The notes beneath the pieces were generated by a model, which did not search any database, was not told where the DNA came from, and saw nothing but the letters and a program-made list of their open reading frames with translations. Of a stretch of 64,000 nt of DNA, positions 1-9,504 are shown piece by piece. The stretch's first letter is position 1. The number at the start of each line of letters is the position of its first letter. The position numbers and the translations under genes were made by a program. The DNA comes from an uncultured Burkholderiales bacterium (GTDB lineage: Bacteria > Pseudomonadota > Gammaproteobacteria > Burkholderiales > Burkholderiaceae). The stretch covers positions 1 to 64,000 of the forward strand of contig CAMLJY010000031.1 of assembly GCA_946480465.1 (NCBI GenBank), in the 5' to 3' direction.

Positions 1-54
1 CCTGTCGAGCCTGTCGAGCCTGTCGAGCCTGTCGAGCCTGTCGAGCCTGTCGAG
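1..54. repeat. 9-bp tandem repeat, six perfect copies
   Basis: Six uninterrupted copies of CCTGTCGAG run from the first base of the window; the array may continue upstream, outside it. It lies in the upstream region of the chemoreceptor gene that starts at 243. The 9-bp period contains an internal TCGA. The rest of 55-242 shows no convincing gene; a frame open from 75 is read here as an upstream extension of the chemoreceptor frame, not as protein. Confidence 0.95.
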
Positions 55-242
55 CTGACTGCCGCCGCCGGCCGGTGGAATCGCCGGGACGAGTGATATC
101 ACGGTTAAAGAGCGGCCATGCGCCTCGGGTGGGTGCGGGCTGTGGCGAAAGTCACGGCCAACCCGCGCTGTCATGCGCGCGTCACGGCGCGGGCACGGGC
201 GGTGCCGATGATGCTGCGGTGCATCAATCGCCACCGTCCGCC

Positions 243-2231
243 ATGCTGCTCGCCCGCTTCGAACGCCTTTCCCTGCGCCGCCGCTTCAGCATCCTCGGCA
301 TCGTCGTCGCGCTGCTCGTGGGGCCCCCCTGTGCCGCCTGGATGGCGCGCCAGCTGGAAGAACGCGCCGCGCTGGCGCGCGAACGCGCCGGCCTGGCGCC
401 CGCGCTGGCACTGGTGGCGGCGCACGACGCCCTGGCCTTGCACCGCCACCTGTCGCTGCGGCAGCTGAGCGGCGATGCGGCCGCTGCCCCGCCGCGGGCG
501 GCGGCGCAGCGCAGCGCCGAGCAGGCGATGGCCGCGGCGGCGCAGGCGCTGGCCGGCCAGGCCGAGGCGACGCGCCGGCCGCTGGACGAGGCGCGCCGGC
601 AGTTCGCGCAGCTGGCCGCCGCCGTCGCCCGCGACGACCTGCAGGCCCGCGCCGCGTTCGACCAGCACCAGCCGCCGATCGACGCGCTGGCCGACACGAT
701 GGCGCGGCTGCTCGCCGAATCCGGCCTGCTGTACGACGGCGCGCCGCGCACGCACCACCTGGTCATCGCCGGCCTGCAGGAAGGACCGGCCATCGTCTCG
801 CTGCTGGGCCAGCTGCGCACGCTGGGCAGCACCGCGCTGGCCAACAAGGGGGCGACGCCGCTGGACCTGAACCAGATCGCGGCGCTGCATGCGCAGCTGG
901 TGCACCGGCTGCGCTTCTTCCAGGTGAACGTCGCCGCGGCGCAGGGTCATCACGCCGCGGCGGAGGACGATCACGCCGCGACGAAGGACGATCACGCCGC
1001 GGCGCAGGGCGATCACGCCGCGGGGCAGCAGCCGGTCGCCCGCGCGATGGAGGCGGCGCTGGCGCTGACGCAGAAGAACTTCCTCGGCTTCGAGGCCGAC
1101 TGGTCGGCGCCGAAGGACGAGTACTTTGCGGTGCTGGGCACGGCCATCGAGCAGCAGACGCAGTTGGCCCACGACACCGCGCGGGCCATCGCCGCGACGC
1201 TGGACGCCTCGTCGCGGCGCATCGAGCAGCGCATCCTGGCGCTGGGCAGCAGCTTCGCGCTGCTGCTGGCCTTCGGCGGTGCGCTGCTGTGGAGCAGTGT
1301 GCGCCGCATCTCCATCGATGCCGATCACGCGCTGGCCTTCACCGAGCGCCTGGCCGCCGGGCGGCTCGACGAAGGGGCGGGCACCGCCGTGCGCGTGGGC
1401 AGCCGCAACGAGCTGGACCGGCTGGTGCAGTCGCTGGAAGCGCTGCGCCTGCGTTGGGCGGACAGCATCCGCGGCGTGCGGCAGGCGGTGACGCACACCC
1501 GCGATGCGGCCGGCGAGATCGCGCAGGGCAACGAGGACCTGTCCAGCCGCACCGAGCAGGCGAGCGCCCGCCTGCAGCAATCCGCCGCCGCGCTGCAGCA
1601 GGTGACCGACGCCTTGCGCGAGACCGCCGCCTCGGCCCAGTCGGCGCGCGCGCTGGCCGCCGCCGCGGAGACCGCGGCCGCCCGCGGCGGCGCGGTGGTG
1701 GCCGACGTGGTGGCGACGATGGAGGAGATCGTCGGCGGTGCGCGCCGCGTCGGCGAGATCATCGGCGTGATCGACGGCATCGCGTTCCAGACCAACATCC
1801 TGGCGCTCAATGCCGCGGTCGAGGCCGCGCGCGCCGGCGAGCAGGGCCGCGGCTTCGCCGTCGTCGCGGCCGAGGTGCGCGCGCTGGCGCAGCGCTCGGC
1901 GCAGGCGGCGCGCGAGATCAAGGCGCTGATCGGCCAGTCCACCGACCATGCCGAAGCCGGCGCGCAGCGCGTGGCCGACGCGGGCCAGGCGATGGCCGCC
2001 ATCGGCGACGGCATCCACCGCCTGGGCGGGCTGATCCGCGGCATCTCGGCCGCCGCCGCCGGCCAGAGCGAAGGCCTGGCCGAGGTCAACGATGCCATCG
2101 GCCGGCTCGAGGGCATGACGCAGGAGAACGCCGCGCTGGTGGAGCAGGGCACCGCCGCCGCGCACAGCCTGCGCGGCCAGGCGCTGCAGCTGGCGCAGGC
2201 GGTGGAGGCGTTCCGGCTGTCGCGGACCTGA
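243..2231 (+). CDS. Methyl-accepting chemotaxis protein
   Basis: A chemoreceptor of 662 residues that should signal through CheW/CheA to the flagellar motor. A first membrane helix lies at about residues 15-35 ([15 protein letters not shown]), a periplasmic sensor region follows to about 330, then a second helix ([15 protein letters not shown]), a HAMP-like stretch and a long coiled-coil signalling domain. The conserved hairpin tip is at about residues 500-540 ([22 protein letters not shown]). The start at 243 is chosen because the membrane helix follows at once; the frame is open further upstream but that part looks non-coding. The sensor region contains a 21-bp tandem repeat (separate entry). 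The ligand cannot be predicted. Confidence 0.93.
   Translation: MLLARFERLSLRRRFSILGIVVALLVGPPCAAWMARQLEERAALARERAGLAPALALVAAHDALALHRHLSLRQLSGDAAAAPPRAAAQRSAEQAMAAAAQALAGQAEATRRPLDEARRQFAQLAAAVARDDLQARAAFDQHQPPIDALADTMARLLAESGLLYDGAPRTHHLVIAGLQEGPAIVSLLGQLRTLGSTALANKGATPLDLNQIAALHAQLVHRLRFFQVNVAAAQGHHAAAEDDHAATKDDHAAAQGDHAAGQQPVARAMEAALALTQKNFLGFEADWSAPKDEYFAVLGTAIEQQTQLAHDTARAIAATLDASSRRIEQRILALGSSFALLLAFGGALLWSSVRRISIDADHALAFTERLAAGRLDEGAGTAVRVGSRNELDRLVQSLEALRLRWADSIRGVRQAVTHTRDAAGEIAQGNEDLSSRTEQASARLQQSAAALQQVTDALRETAASAQSARALAAAAETAAARGGAVVADVVATMEEIVGGARRVGEIIGVIDGIAFQTNILALNAAVEAARAGEQGRGFAVVAAEVRALAQRSAQAAREIKALIGQSTDHAEAGAQRVADAGQAMAAIGDGIHRLGGLIRGISAAAAGQSEGLAEVNDAIGRLEGMTQENAALVEQGTAAAHSLRGQALQLAQAVEAFRLSRT
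942..1028 (+). repeat. 21-bp tandem repeat in the chemoreceptor sensor domain
   Basis: The 9-mer CACGCCGCG recurs at 951, 972, 993 and 1014, an exact 21-bp period that encodes a seven-residue unit HAAxxDD/HAAxxGD four times. The repeat is in frame and lies in the predicted periplasmic region. Its His/Asp composition could coordinate metal, but copy-number slippage of a neutral spacer is equally possible. Confidence 0.85.
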
Positions 2232-2314
2232 GAGCTGCTCTGAGGCCCGGCAGCGGCCGGCGGGCGCTGCCGCCGCCGGATGCCGCTGCCGTGGCACGCA
2301 CAGCTGGTGCGTTA

Positions 2315-5300
2315 TCAGAGCGGCCGTCCCTCGATGCGGTTCACCGAGATCGACGGCGCCCCGGCGCCGGCGCCGGCGGTGTAGACGGCCGTCACCTCCA
2401 GCTCCACCGTGCTGACGATCTCGATGAAGCCGATCGTCAGCGGCACCGGGCCGGCGGGCACGGCGCCCAGCACCAGTTCGAGGATGCGGCAGCAGTCGCT
2501 CATCGTCGCGCCGTGGGCCGGCAGCTTCGTCACCGAGGGCTTGGCCGGCCCGGTGGCGCGGGGCTCGCGGCCCGCCGCGGCGCCCGCCACCACCACCGGC
2601 ACCGGCCGGGTCAGCACCGGCACTTCGCGGCCCGTGGGGTTGAGGATGTTGATCTCGGTGGCATAGCTGCCCGGCCGCACCGGGGCGCAGCCGCAGGGCG
2701 CCTCCGGCTGCACGCCGCAGACGAACTTGACGCCGTAGATGAAGAGCCTGAAGTCCACCGGGCCCACCACCACCGGCGGCCGCCCCGGCTGCGCCACGCC
2801 CACCTGCGGCGGGCCCAGGCTGCCCGGATCGACGCGCACGCCCACCTGGTAGCGGCCGCCGCCCAGGTCTACCACCGGCCCGGTCGGCGTGCTGCCCGGC
2901 ACCGGCTGCACCGTGAAGGCATCCAGCCGGCCCGGTCCCAGCAGGTTGCCGTAGCGGTCGCGCGGGGTGAAGGTCAGCGTCCAGTTCGTGCTGCCGTCCG
3001 GGCCGTCGGGCAGCGGCGTGGTGCTCACCGTGGTCTGGCCGGGGTCGATGCCCACCTCGATGTGCAGCGACCACACCTGCTCGCGCATGCCCGAGCAGCC
3101 GCCGCCATAGCCGGCCTTGACGTGGAAGCTGTAGTTGCCCTCCACCGTCAGCACGTCGGCCAGGCGCCGGCCCCGCATGCCGCCGGGCTCGAACAGGCCG
3201 TTGGTGTCGCGGCTGTCCGCGCTCAGCGCGAAGGTGCTGGGCTGGTAGTTCACGACCGGTTGGCCGCTGGTGGCTTCCAGCGCCATCAGCGTGGCCTGGC
3301 GCGCGGGAATGCCGTCGGCATCCACGTTGCCGGCACCGCCCAGGCCGGCCTGCGCCAGCAGGTTGCCCACGGCGGCGTCGGGCCGGGTGAGCGTCATCGT
3401 CATCGCCATGTCCTCGGGCCAGCTGCCGTCGTCGTAGCGCAGCATCAGCACCGGGTTGATGACGTCGCCCGTGTAGTAGCGCCGGTTGTCCGGCAGGCGC
3501 AGCAGGCGCGGTCCGCCGGAAGGGATGACGTTGACGAAATAACGCAGCGCCGGAGCGGGTGGCGGAAACTCGCCGCTGCCGGGCGGCCGCAGCACGCGCA
3601 GGCTCCAGCGGCCGTTGCGCTCGCCGACGATCGGCAGCGGCACGCGCAGGAAGGTCCAGTTGCGGCCGTTCGACGATTCCACCGTCGGCGCGCCGGCGGT
3701 GACCAGCACGCCGCCGGGCGTGCTCAGCTCCAGCAGCAGCCGCGCGTCGTCCCGGTCCCAGCCGGCCACCACGGTCAGCGCGGTCTCGCCGCAGACGTCG
3801 AAGGGAATCGGCGCGCCGTGGCTGCCGTCCGGCAGGTCGAACTCGGGGTCGAACAGCACGCCGGCCTCGAAGATGTTGCCGAAGGCGCTGGAGAAGAACT
3901 TCTGCAGCGCCAGCCCGCCGCCGGCGCGCATGTACTGCCCGCCATGCGCCGCGGCCACCGCGCTGAGCAGCGCGCCGTCCAGGCTGGACTCGGTGCCGAA
4001 GCCGATGGCGTGCACCGCGATGTCGCCCAGCGCGGGTTCCACCGTTTCGATCATCGGCGGGGTGTTCTGCAGCCCGTCGGTCAGCAGCAGCAGCGCGCGC
4101 GGGTTGGCGCCGGCCATCGGGAACTGGGCGCGTGCCGCATCCAGGCCGCTACCGATGCTGGTGTTGCCGCCGGGCGTGATGGCGCCGACCTTGCCGCCGG
4201 CGAAGGGTGGCGGGCCGATCAGCGCGGTCTTGTTCGCCGCGGTGACGTTGGCCAGCGCGAAGTCCACCGGCGACGAGGCCGCGGTGCTGAAGGACACCAG
4301 CCCCGCGCGGTTGCCGGTGCCCGCGCGCACCAGCTGCACGAACAGCGACACGGCGTCGCGCGCCGCCTCGATCTTCGTGCGGCCGGTGCCGTCGTCCAGG
4401 CTCATGCTGCCCGAGCGGTCGACCACCAGCATCACGTCGCGCTCGATCGGCGGCGGCGGCGAGGGCGTCAGGTCGGCCAGCACGTTCTTCGTCGGGCTGT
4501 AGGCCAACGGCGATCCGGCGCAGGGCGCGCCCTGGGACAGGATGCCGAGGATGCGCCCGGCGGTGTCGAAGAGGCCCGAGCCGGAGCTGCCGCCCGAGAC
4601 GTCGAAGCTGGACGGCACGTTGATGCCGCTGGCCGAGCTGCCGGTGACCTCGGAGAAACCGCTGCCGTGCGGCTCCGACAGCTTCTTCACCGCGCCGTTC
4701 GGGTGGTGCACGCCGAACACCGCCTCGCCGATGGCCGGCAGGTCGTTGCGCGTCTGGATGGCGGGCAGCCCCGGCGGCGCCTCGGCCAGCTGCAGCAGGC
4801 TGTAGTCGAGGCTGGCGCCGGTGAACTTGCGGCCCAGCACCGCCTTCACCTTGTAGAAGCGGGGCGCGTAGCCGGGCGGGCGGCTGCCGTCGGCCAGGGT
4901 CTGGTAGTCGAACACCACCGAGCCGCTCAGCGCCTCGTCGGTCGTGTCGTGGCAGTGGCCGGCGGTGACGACCTTGTCGCTGTCGACCAGCGTCACCGAG
5001 CAGGTCGACACATGGTCGCCGTGCACCATCACCACCATGCCCACGCTGCGCGCCACGCGGGCGCGCACGTCGGTGGCATCGGCCACCTGGGCGATGTTTT
5101 CCCAGTTGGGCGGCTCGGTGCAGTACCAGAACGGGTCGTAGGTGGGCTCGGGGTAGACCGCGTCGCGGTAGAACGGGTCGGAGTTCGAGAAGCTGGCGTG
5201 GCCCGGCTCGCCGGCATGGCGTTCGCCGCGGCCGTAGCGGTCCAGCTGCACGCTGCCCACCGCGGCCCCGGCCTGCACGTAGGTGATCTGCACGCCGGCC

Positions 5301-5542
5301 GGGAAGGCATAGACGTCGATCGGCCGCGTCCAGAAGGCCGGGCCGTCGGCTGCGGTGAACACGTCGGTGCCGTAGCCCAGCTCCACGCGCAGGCTGTCGC
5401 CGGGCTTGAAGTCGGGATTCTGGAAATGCAGGATCAGCATCTTGGTGCCGCCCGGCGCGGCCGGTGGGTTGAAGACCGTGCTGCCGGGGCCGATGGCCAG
5501 CGCGGGGCTGAGCACCTGGACGGTGCCGGTGATGTGGGACAT
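2315..5542 (-). CDS. Trypsin-like protease-VWA fusion protein
   Basis: A 1075-residue protein. After about 170 residues of unrecognised N-terminal sequence comes a chymotrypsin-fold region with all three catalytic positions visible: His in VTAGHC, Asp in ASLDYSLLQL and Ser in GGSSGSGLF. A von Willebrand A domain follows with a complete metal-site motif (DRSGSMS). Further beta-rich sequence leads to a C-terminal domain of about 145 residues (KFVCG, PVRPGxYATEIN, DCCR, VTAVYT) that is also found at the end of the upstream neighbour. No signal peptide or membrane helix is visible although the domains are typical of extracellular proteins. It starts 23 bp after the stop of the upstream VWA gene, so the two probably form an operon. 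Confidence 0.85.
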   Translation of the reverse strand: MSHITGTVQVLSPALAIGPGSTVFNPPAAPGGTKMLILHFQNPDFKPGDSLRVELGYGTDVFTAADGPAFWTRPIDVYAFPAGVQITYVQAGAAVGSVQLDRYGRGERHAGEPGHASFSNSDPFYRDAVYPEPTYDPFWYCTEPPNWENIAQVADATDVRARVARSVGMVVMVHGDHVSTCSVTLVDSDKVVTAGHCHDTTDEALSGSVVFDYQTLADGSRPPGYAPRFYKVKAVLGRKFTGASLDYSLLQLAEAPPGLPAIQTRNDLPAIGEAVFGVHHPNGAVKKLSEPHGSGFSEVTGSSASGINVPSSFDVSGGSSGSGLFDTAGRILGILSQGAPCAGSPLAYSPTKNVLADLTPSPPPPIERDVMLVVDRSGSMSLDDGTGRTKIEAARDAVSLFVQLVRAGTGNRAGLVSFSTAASSPVDFALANVTAANKTALIGPPPFAGGKVGAITPGGNTSIGSGLDAARAQFPMAGANPRALLLLTDGLQNTPPMIETVEPALGDIAVHAIGFGTESSLDGALLSAVAAAHGGQYMRAGGGLALQKFFSSAFGNIFEAGVLFDPEFDLPDGSHGAPIPFDVCGETALTVVAGWDRDDARLLLELSTPGGVLVTAGAPTVESSNGRNWTFLRVPLPIVGERNGRWSLRVLRPPGSGEFPPPAPALRYFVNVIPSGGPRLLRLPDNRRYYTGDVINPVLMLRYDDGSWPEDMAMTMTLTRPDAAVGNLLAQAGLGGAGNVDADGIPARQATLMALEATSGQPVVNYQPSTFALSADSRDTNGLFEPGGMRGRRLADVLTVEGNYSFHVKAGYGGGCSGMREQVWSLHIEVGIDPGQTTVSTTPLPDGPDGSTNWTLTFTPRDRYGNLLGPGRLDAFTVQPVPGSTPTGPVVDLGGGRYQVGVRVDPGSLGPPQVGVAQPGRPPVVVGPVDFRLFIYGVKFVCGVQPEAPCGCAPVRPGSYATEINILNPTGREVPVLTRPVPVVVAGAAAGREPRATGPAKPSVTKLPAHGATMSDCCRILELVLGAVPAGPVPLTIGFIEIVSTVELEVTAVYTAGAGAGAPSISVNRIEGRPL

Positions 5543-5565
5543 GGTGGCTTCCCCTTTCGCTTCGT

Positions 5566-7320
5566 TCAGGCGGCCCGCGTGGGCGTGATCGGCTGCACCT
5601 CGATCGACACGCCGCCGCCGGGCTCCAGCCCGCTGCTGGTGTAGACCGCGGTCACCACCAGCTCGGCGCTGCAGGTGATCTCGACGAAGCCGATGCTCAG
5701 TGCCTCGGTGGTCCCGCCCGGGGCGCCGAATAACAGTTCATGGACGCGGCAGCAGTCGTCCATGGTGGCGCTGTGCGGCGGCAGCACGATGCGGTCCTCG
5801 GCCCGAGGGGCGGCCGCGCGCGGCTCGCGGCCCGGCGCCGCGCCGGCCAGCACCACCGGGATGAAGCGCTTGCGCACGCGCACCTCCTTGGCACCGGCGT
5901 TGAGCAGGTTGATCTCCGTTGCGTAGCGGCCGGGCCGCACCGGGCTGCACTGGCAATCGCAGGCCGGCTGCGTGCCGCAGACGAACTTCACCGCGTAGAC
6001 GAAGTCGCGTGGCGCGCAGGGCGGCACGGTGATCTGCACCCGCTTGGCGGCCACGACGGTGCCGTCGGCCACCACGTCGATGCTGCCGTTGACCACCTGG
6101 GGCTCGGGCTTGCACGGAATGCCGCGGAAGCGCACCTCGAACTTCAGCGTGTGCTCGGTGTCGCTCGCCAGCGGCCCGTAGCCGCTGGCCGGCGTGATCG
6201 AGGCGACGAAGGGCGCGATGGGGGGCGTGGGCACCAGCTTCAGGTTCTTGATCGCGCCGACCGCGCCGGTGACCAGCTTGACGATGGTGTCGGCGATGTT
6301 GCCGGGGTTGATGCCGGTGACGAAGGCGCCGCCGGTGGCCGCGGCGATGCGCGTGGCCTGGCCCGCCAGGCCGCCCGGCGCGCCGCAGGGGCCGGTGTAG
6401 TCGGTGGCGCCGGTCTTCGGGTCCTCGTCCAGCCCCGGGGTGGCGGTGGAGATGGCCAGCACCACGATGCCTTCGGACGCCAGCTTCGCCGTCACGCTGG
6501 CCTCGGTGATGGCCACGGGGTCGCCGGAGACGGCCGGGCACACCGGGTCGTGCGCGGCGGCGTCGCCGAACCACACCAGGATGCGCTTGGCCCCCGCGCG
6601 CCAGCCGATCGGTCCGCCCGGCGGCGTGGCCAGCCGGTCGAGCGCGAAGAACGCGCCTTCGGGCAGGTCGGCGCCGCCGCTGGCCGACCAGGCGCCGATC
6701 GCGGCCGCCACCGTGGCCACCGTGGCCGTCGGGCTGGCCTGGTGCTGGAAGCAATAGGGATCGCCGGAGCGGAAGTCCTTGTAGTTGCCGACGCCGCAGG
6801 CCAGGTCCACGCCCAGCGCGTTCAGCGCGGCCAGCACGTTGTTGGCGCCGGCCTGCACGGCGGCCAGGATGCTGCCCATCGAGCCGGTGGTGTCGGCCAG
6901 GAAGTACACGTCCGCCTTGGCCACGCCGGCGCTCTTGGGCACGGTGACGACCAGCGTCTCGTCCAGCGTGTCGGCCGGCTCGAGCACCAGCGTGTTGCTG
7001 TCCGGCGCAATGGTGATGGCCGCGGCCAGTGGTGCAGGCATCGGTGCGGGCATCGGTGCGGGCGCCGGCGCGGGGTGCGCATGGTCCGCGGGCATCGGCT
7101 CGCTCGGCCGGGGGCCGGCGCTTGCCCGGCCCTCGGCGTCGACGATCACCTCGTGCGAGGCGGCATTGGGCTCCGCCGCGCTGGCCAGCCGGAACCAGCG
7201 CGCCGGCGGGCCGCCGCCGGGGTCCGCCACCGGCGCCTGGTCCAGCACCAGCGCATCCCGCCACCCGTGCGCCTTGGCCACCCAGGCCCGCGCCGCGTCG
7301 ATTGCCGATTGGCGTGCCAT
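5566..7320 (-). CDS. VWA-domain protein with shared C-terminal domain
   Basis: A 584-residue protein, first gene of a two-gene operon. The N-terminus has no signal peptide; a Pro/Ala/Met linker at about residues 80-100 precedes a VWA domain whose metal-site motif reads ADTTGSMGS, the Thr-containing variant seen in integrin-beta-like VWA domains. Near residue 440 begins the domain shared with the downstream protein (KFVCG, a CxCxC-like cluster, PVRPGRYATEIN, DCCR, VTAVYT). The shared tail suggests a common binding partner or assembly role. The promoter should lie in 7321-7544, shared with the divergent MocR-type gene. Function unknown. Confidence 0.85.
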   Translation of the reverse strand: MARQSAIDAARAWVAKAHGWRDALVLDQAPVADPGGGPPARWFRLASAAEPNAASHEVIVDAEGRASAGPRPSEPMPADHAHPAPAPAPMPAPMPAPLAAAITIAPDSNTLVLEPADTLDETLVVTVPKSAGVAKADVYFLADTTGSMGSILAAVQAGANNVLAALNALGVDLACGVGNYKDFRSGDPYCFQHQASPTATVATVAAAIGAWSASGGADLPEGAFFALDRLATPPGGPIGWRAGAKRILVWFGDAAAHDPVCPAVSGDPVAITEASVTAKLASEGIVVLAISTATPGLDEDPKTGATDYTGPCGAPGGLAGQATRIAAATGGAFVTGINPGNIADTIVKLVTGAVGAIKNLKLVPTPPIAPFVASITPASGYGPLASDTEHTLKFEVRFRGIPCKPEPQVVNGSIDVVADGTVVAAKRVQITVPPCAPRDFVYAVKFVCGTQPACDCQCSPVRPGRYATEINLLNAGAKEVRVRKRFIPVVLAGAAPGREPRAAAPRAEDRIVLPPHSATMDDCCRVHELLFGAPGGTTEALSIGFVEITCSAELVVTAVYTSSGLEPGGGVSIEVQPITPTRAA

Positions 7321-7421
7321 CGCTCTTTCCTTCCGAAGCTCCGGGCGCCGGGCGGCACCCGTGATGAATCCAGCTTACGGAGCGGCGGCCAAAGCCGGAT
7401 CCCCCGCCTGGTGGAAGTGGG

Positions 7422-7479
7422 CTTGCCGCGTCCACAAACCGTTAGACGGATGCCGCGGGCTGCGGCCTGGCGCGGCAAG
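7422..7479. promoter_or_regulatory. Candidate operator: 9-bp inverted repeat between VWA operon and MocR-type gene
   Basis: CTTGCCGCG at 7422-7430 and its perfect inverse CGCGGCAAG at 7471-7479 flank a 40-bp spacer in the divergent intergenic region. Arms separated by about five helical turns could suit a dimeric regulator such as the adjacent MocR-type protein. In DNA of this GC content 9-bp chance matches are not rare, so this is tentative. Confidence 0.3.
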
Positions 7480-7544
7480 TGGCTCCTGCGATGCTTGCCC
7501 TCCTAGAATTTCGAAGGAACCACTCGGGGCGAACGGAGGCGGGG

Positions 7545-9044
7545 ATGGGTGCATCGGCACTGTCGGACTGGTTGCTGCAGCGCCTGGACCGCGACGCGGC
7601 GCAGCCCGCGTACCGGCAGCTGCATGCGCTGCTGCTGCAGGCGGTGCTGCAGGGCCAGCTGGCGGCCGGCACCAAGCTGCCGTCCAGCCGGCTGCTGGCG
7701 CAGGAACTGGGGCTGGCGCGCAACACGGTGATCGAGGTCTACGAGCACCTGGCGGCGCAGGGCTGCCTGCAGACGCGCCATGGCAGCGGCACCTACGTGG
7801 CCGACCTGTCGGCCGAACGCATGCTGGACGTGCCGGCCGCCGCACGGTCCAAGCCGGCGCCGCGGCCGGCCAGCGCGGGGCCGGCGTCGCTGTCGCGCCG
7901 CGGGCGGCTGCTGCTGGCGGGCGCGGGCGTCTCGGCGCGGCAATGGGGCGCCTTCATGCCCGGCGTGCCCGACGTCGAGGAGTTCCCGGCCCGCCTGTGG
8001 AGCCGCCTGCACGCGCGCCACTGGCGCCGCGCGCCGGCCGAGCGCCTGAGCTACGCGCCCGCCGGCGGCCTGCCCGCGCTGCGCCAGGCGCTGGCCGAGC
8101 ATTTGCGCAGCACGCGCTCGGTGCAGTGCGAGGCGGAGCAGGTCATCGTCACCAGCGGCAGCCACCAGGCGGTGGACCTGGCGGCGCGCCTGCTGGCCGA
8201 CGCCGGCGACCATGCCTGGCTGGAAGACCCCTGCTACTGGGGCCTGCGCAGCACGCTGCAGACCCTGGGCCTGCAGCTGCATGCGGTGCCGGTGGATGCG
8301 GAAGGCCTGCGCTGGTTCGGCGGCCGCCGGCAGCGGCCGGTGCCGCGGCTGGTGCTGGCCACGCCCTCGCACCAGTACCCGCTGGGCATGGTGATGAGCG
8401 TGGCGCGCCGGCAGGCGCTGCTGGAGTTCTGCCGGCGCCACGGCAGCTGGATCATCGAGGACGACTACGACAGCGAGTTCCGCTACGGCACGCGGCCCAT
8501 CGCCTCGCTGCAGGGCCTGGACGCGGCCGAGCGCGTGGTCTACGTCGGCAGCTTCAGCAAGACGCTGTTCCCCGGCCTGCGCGTGGGCTACCTGGTGGCG
8601 CCGCGCGGTCTGGCGCCGGCCTTCGCGCAGGCCTCGGCCGAGCTGTACCGCGAGGGCCAGCTGCAGCAGCAGGCGGTGCTGGCCGACTTCATCGCCGAGG
8701 GCCACCTGGGCGCCCACATCCGCCGCATGCGCAAGCTGTACGCCGCGCGCCGGCAGTGCCTGCTGGAAGCCATCCACGCGCGCTTCGGCCAGGCGCTGCC
8801 GGTCTCCGGCGACAACGCCGGCCTGCACCTGGTGCTGCACCTGCCCGCGCGCTGCGACGACGTGGCGCTGACGGAGGGCGCGCTGGCCGCCGGCGTCGCG
8901 GTGCGGCCGCTGAGCCGCTACCACGCCGATCCGCAGCGTGCGCCGCGCGGGCTGCTGCTGGGCTACGCCTGCGTGAAGGAGGCGGCCATCGGCCCCGCCT
9001 TCGCGACGCTGGCGACGGTGATCGAGCAGCATTCGGATAGCTGA
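7545..9044 (+). CDS. MocR/PdxR-type transcriptional regulator
   Basis: A 499-residue regulator made of an N-terminal GntR-type winged helix (KLPSSRLLAQELGLARNTV, about residues 45-65) joined to a fold-type I aminotransferase-like domain. The PLP lysine context is visible as YVGSFSKTLFPGLRVGYLV, and the substrate-site arginine context near DDYDSEFRYG. Members of this family sense PLP or amino-acid-derived ligands and often control vitamin B6 or amino acid genes, but no such target is adjacent. The start at 7545 has a good ribosome binding site (GGAGGC) just upstream. The gene is divergent from the VWA operon, which it might control. Confidence 0.9.
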   Translation: MGASALSDWLLQRLDRDAAQPAYRQLHALLLQAVLQGQLAAGTKLPSSRLLAQELGLARNTVIEVYEHLAAQGCLQTRHGSGTYVADLSAERMLDVPAAARSKPAPRPASAGPASLSRRGRLLLAGAGVSARQWGAFMPGVPDVEEFPARLWSRLHARHWRRAPAERLSYAPAGGLPALRQALAEHLRSTRSVQCEAEQVIVTSGSHQAVDLAARLLADAGDHAWLEDPCYWGLRSTLQTLGLQLHAVPVDAEGLRWFGGRRQRPVPRLVLATPSHQYPLGMVMSVARRQALLEFCRRHGSWIIEDDYDSEFRYGTRPIASLQGLDAAERVVYVGSFSKTLFPGLRVGYLVAPRGLAPAFAQASAELYREGQLQQQAVLADFIAEGHLGAHIRRMRKLYAARRQCLLEAIHARFGQALPVSGDNAGLHLVLHLPARCDDVALTEGALAAGVAVRPLSRYHADPQRAPRGLLLGYACVKEAAIGPAFATLATVIEQHSDS

Positions 9045-9098
9045 TGAAAGACGCGGCCATGGCGGGGCGCACCGGCTCATCCGCGATACTGCCGGGCC

Positions 9099-9476
9099 AT
9101 GAGCGCCGCCGCCCCCGATCCGGAAGTCCACATCGCCTGCCTGTGCGCGGCCTGGTGCCGCGTCTGCGAGTCCTACGCCGCGGTGTTCGACGAGGTGAGG
9201 CGCGGCTGGACCGGCCCGGGTCCGCGCACCGCCTGGCACTGGATCGACATCGAGGACGAGAGCGAGCGCGTCGGCGACCTGGACATCGAGACCTTTCCGA
9301 TGCTGCTGGTGGCCGATGCTTCGGCGGTGCGCTTCGCCGGGCCGGTGGCGCCGGACGCCGGCACGCTGCGCCGGCTGCTGCGGGCGCTGCTGGACCCGGC
9401 CGCGGCCCCGCCGCGCTGGCCCGCGGTGCCGGAGGCGGTGGCCGTGCTGGGGCGGCGGCTGTGCAGCGGCGGATAG
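9099..9476 (+). CDS. Thioredoxin-like protein
   Basis: A 125-residue cytoplasmic protein with a thioredoxin-type active site CAAWCRVC (redox pair Cys20/Cys23) following a short beta strand, and the cis-proline region in DIETFPMLLV (Pro67). No signal peptide is present. The active site dipeptide Arg-Val differs from the Gly-Pro of thioredoxin 1, so its redox potential and partners are likely different. It lies 54 bp downstream of the MocR-type gene on the same strand and may be cotranscribed. It is slightly longer than a standard thioredoxin because of an alanine/proline-rich C-terminal tail. Confidence 0.8.
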   Translation: MSAAAPDPEVHIACLCAAWCRVCESYAAVFDEVRRGWTGPGPRTAWHWIDIEDESERVGDLDIETFPMLLVADASAVRFAGPVAPDAGTLRRLLRALLDPAAAPPRWPAVPEAVAVLGRRLCSGG

Positions 9477-9504
9477 CGCACGAAAGACGCGTCCTTCGGA
9501 GACG

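Noticed and set aside
1..54. CRISPR-like array at the window start
   Set aside because: The unit is 9 bp with no spacers; it is a minisatellite.
1289..5644. A forward open frame of about 1450 codons across the chemoreceptor and VWA genes
   Set aside because: It is antisense or out of frame to genes with clear domains, is Arg/Gly/Ala/His-rich without any motif, and reflects the third-position GC bias.
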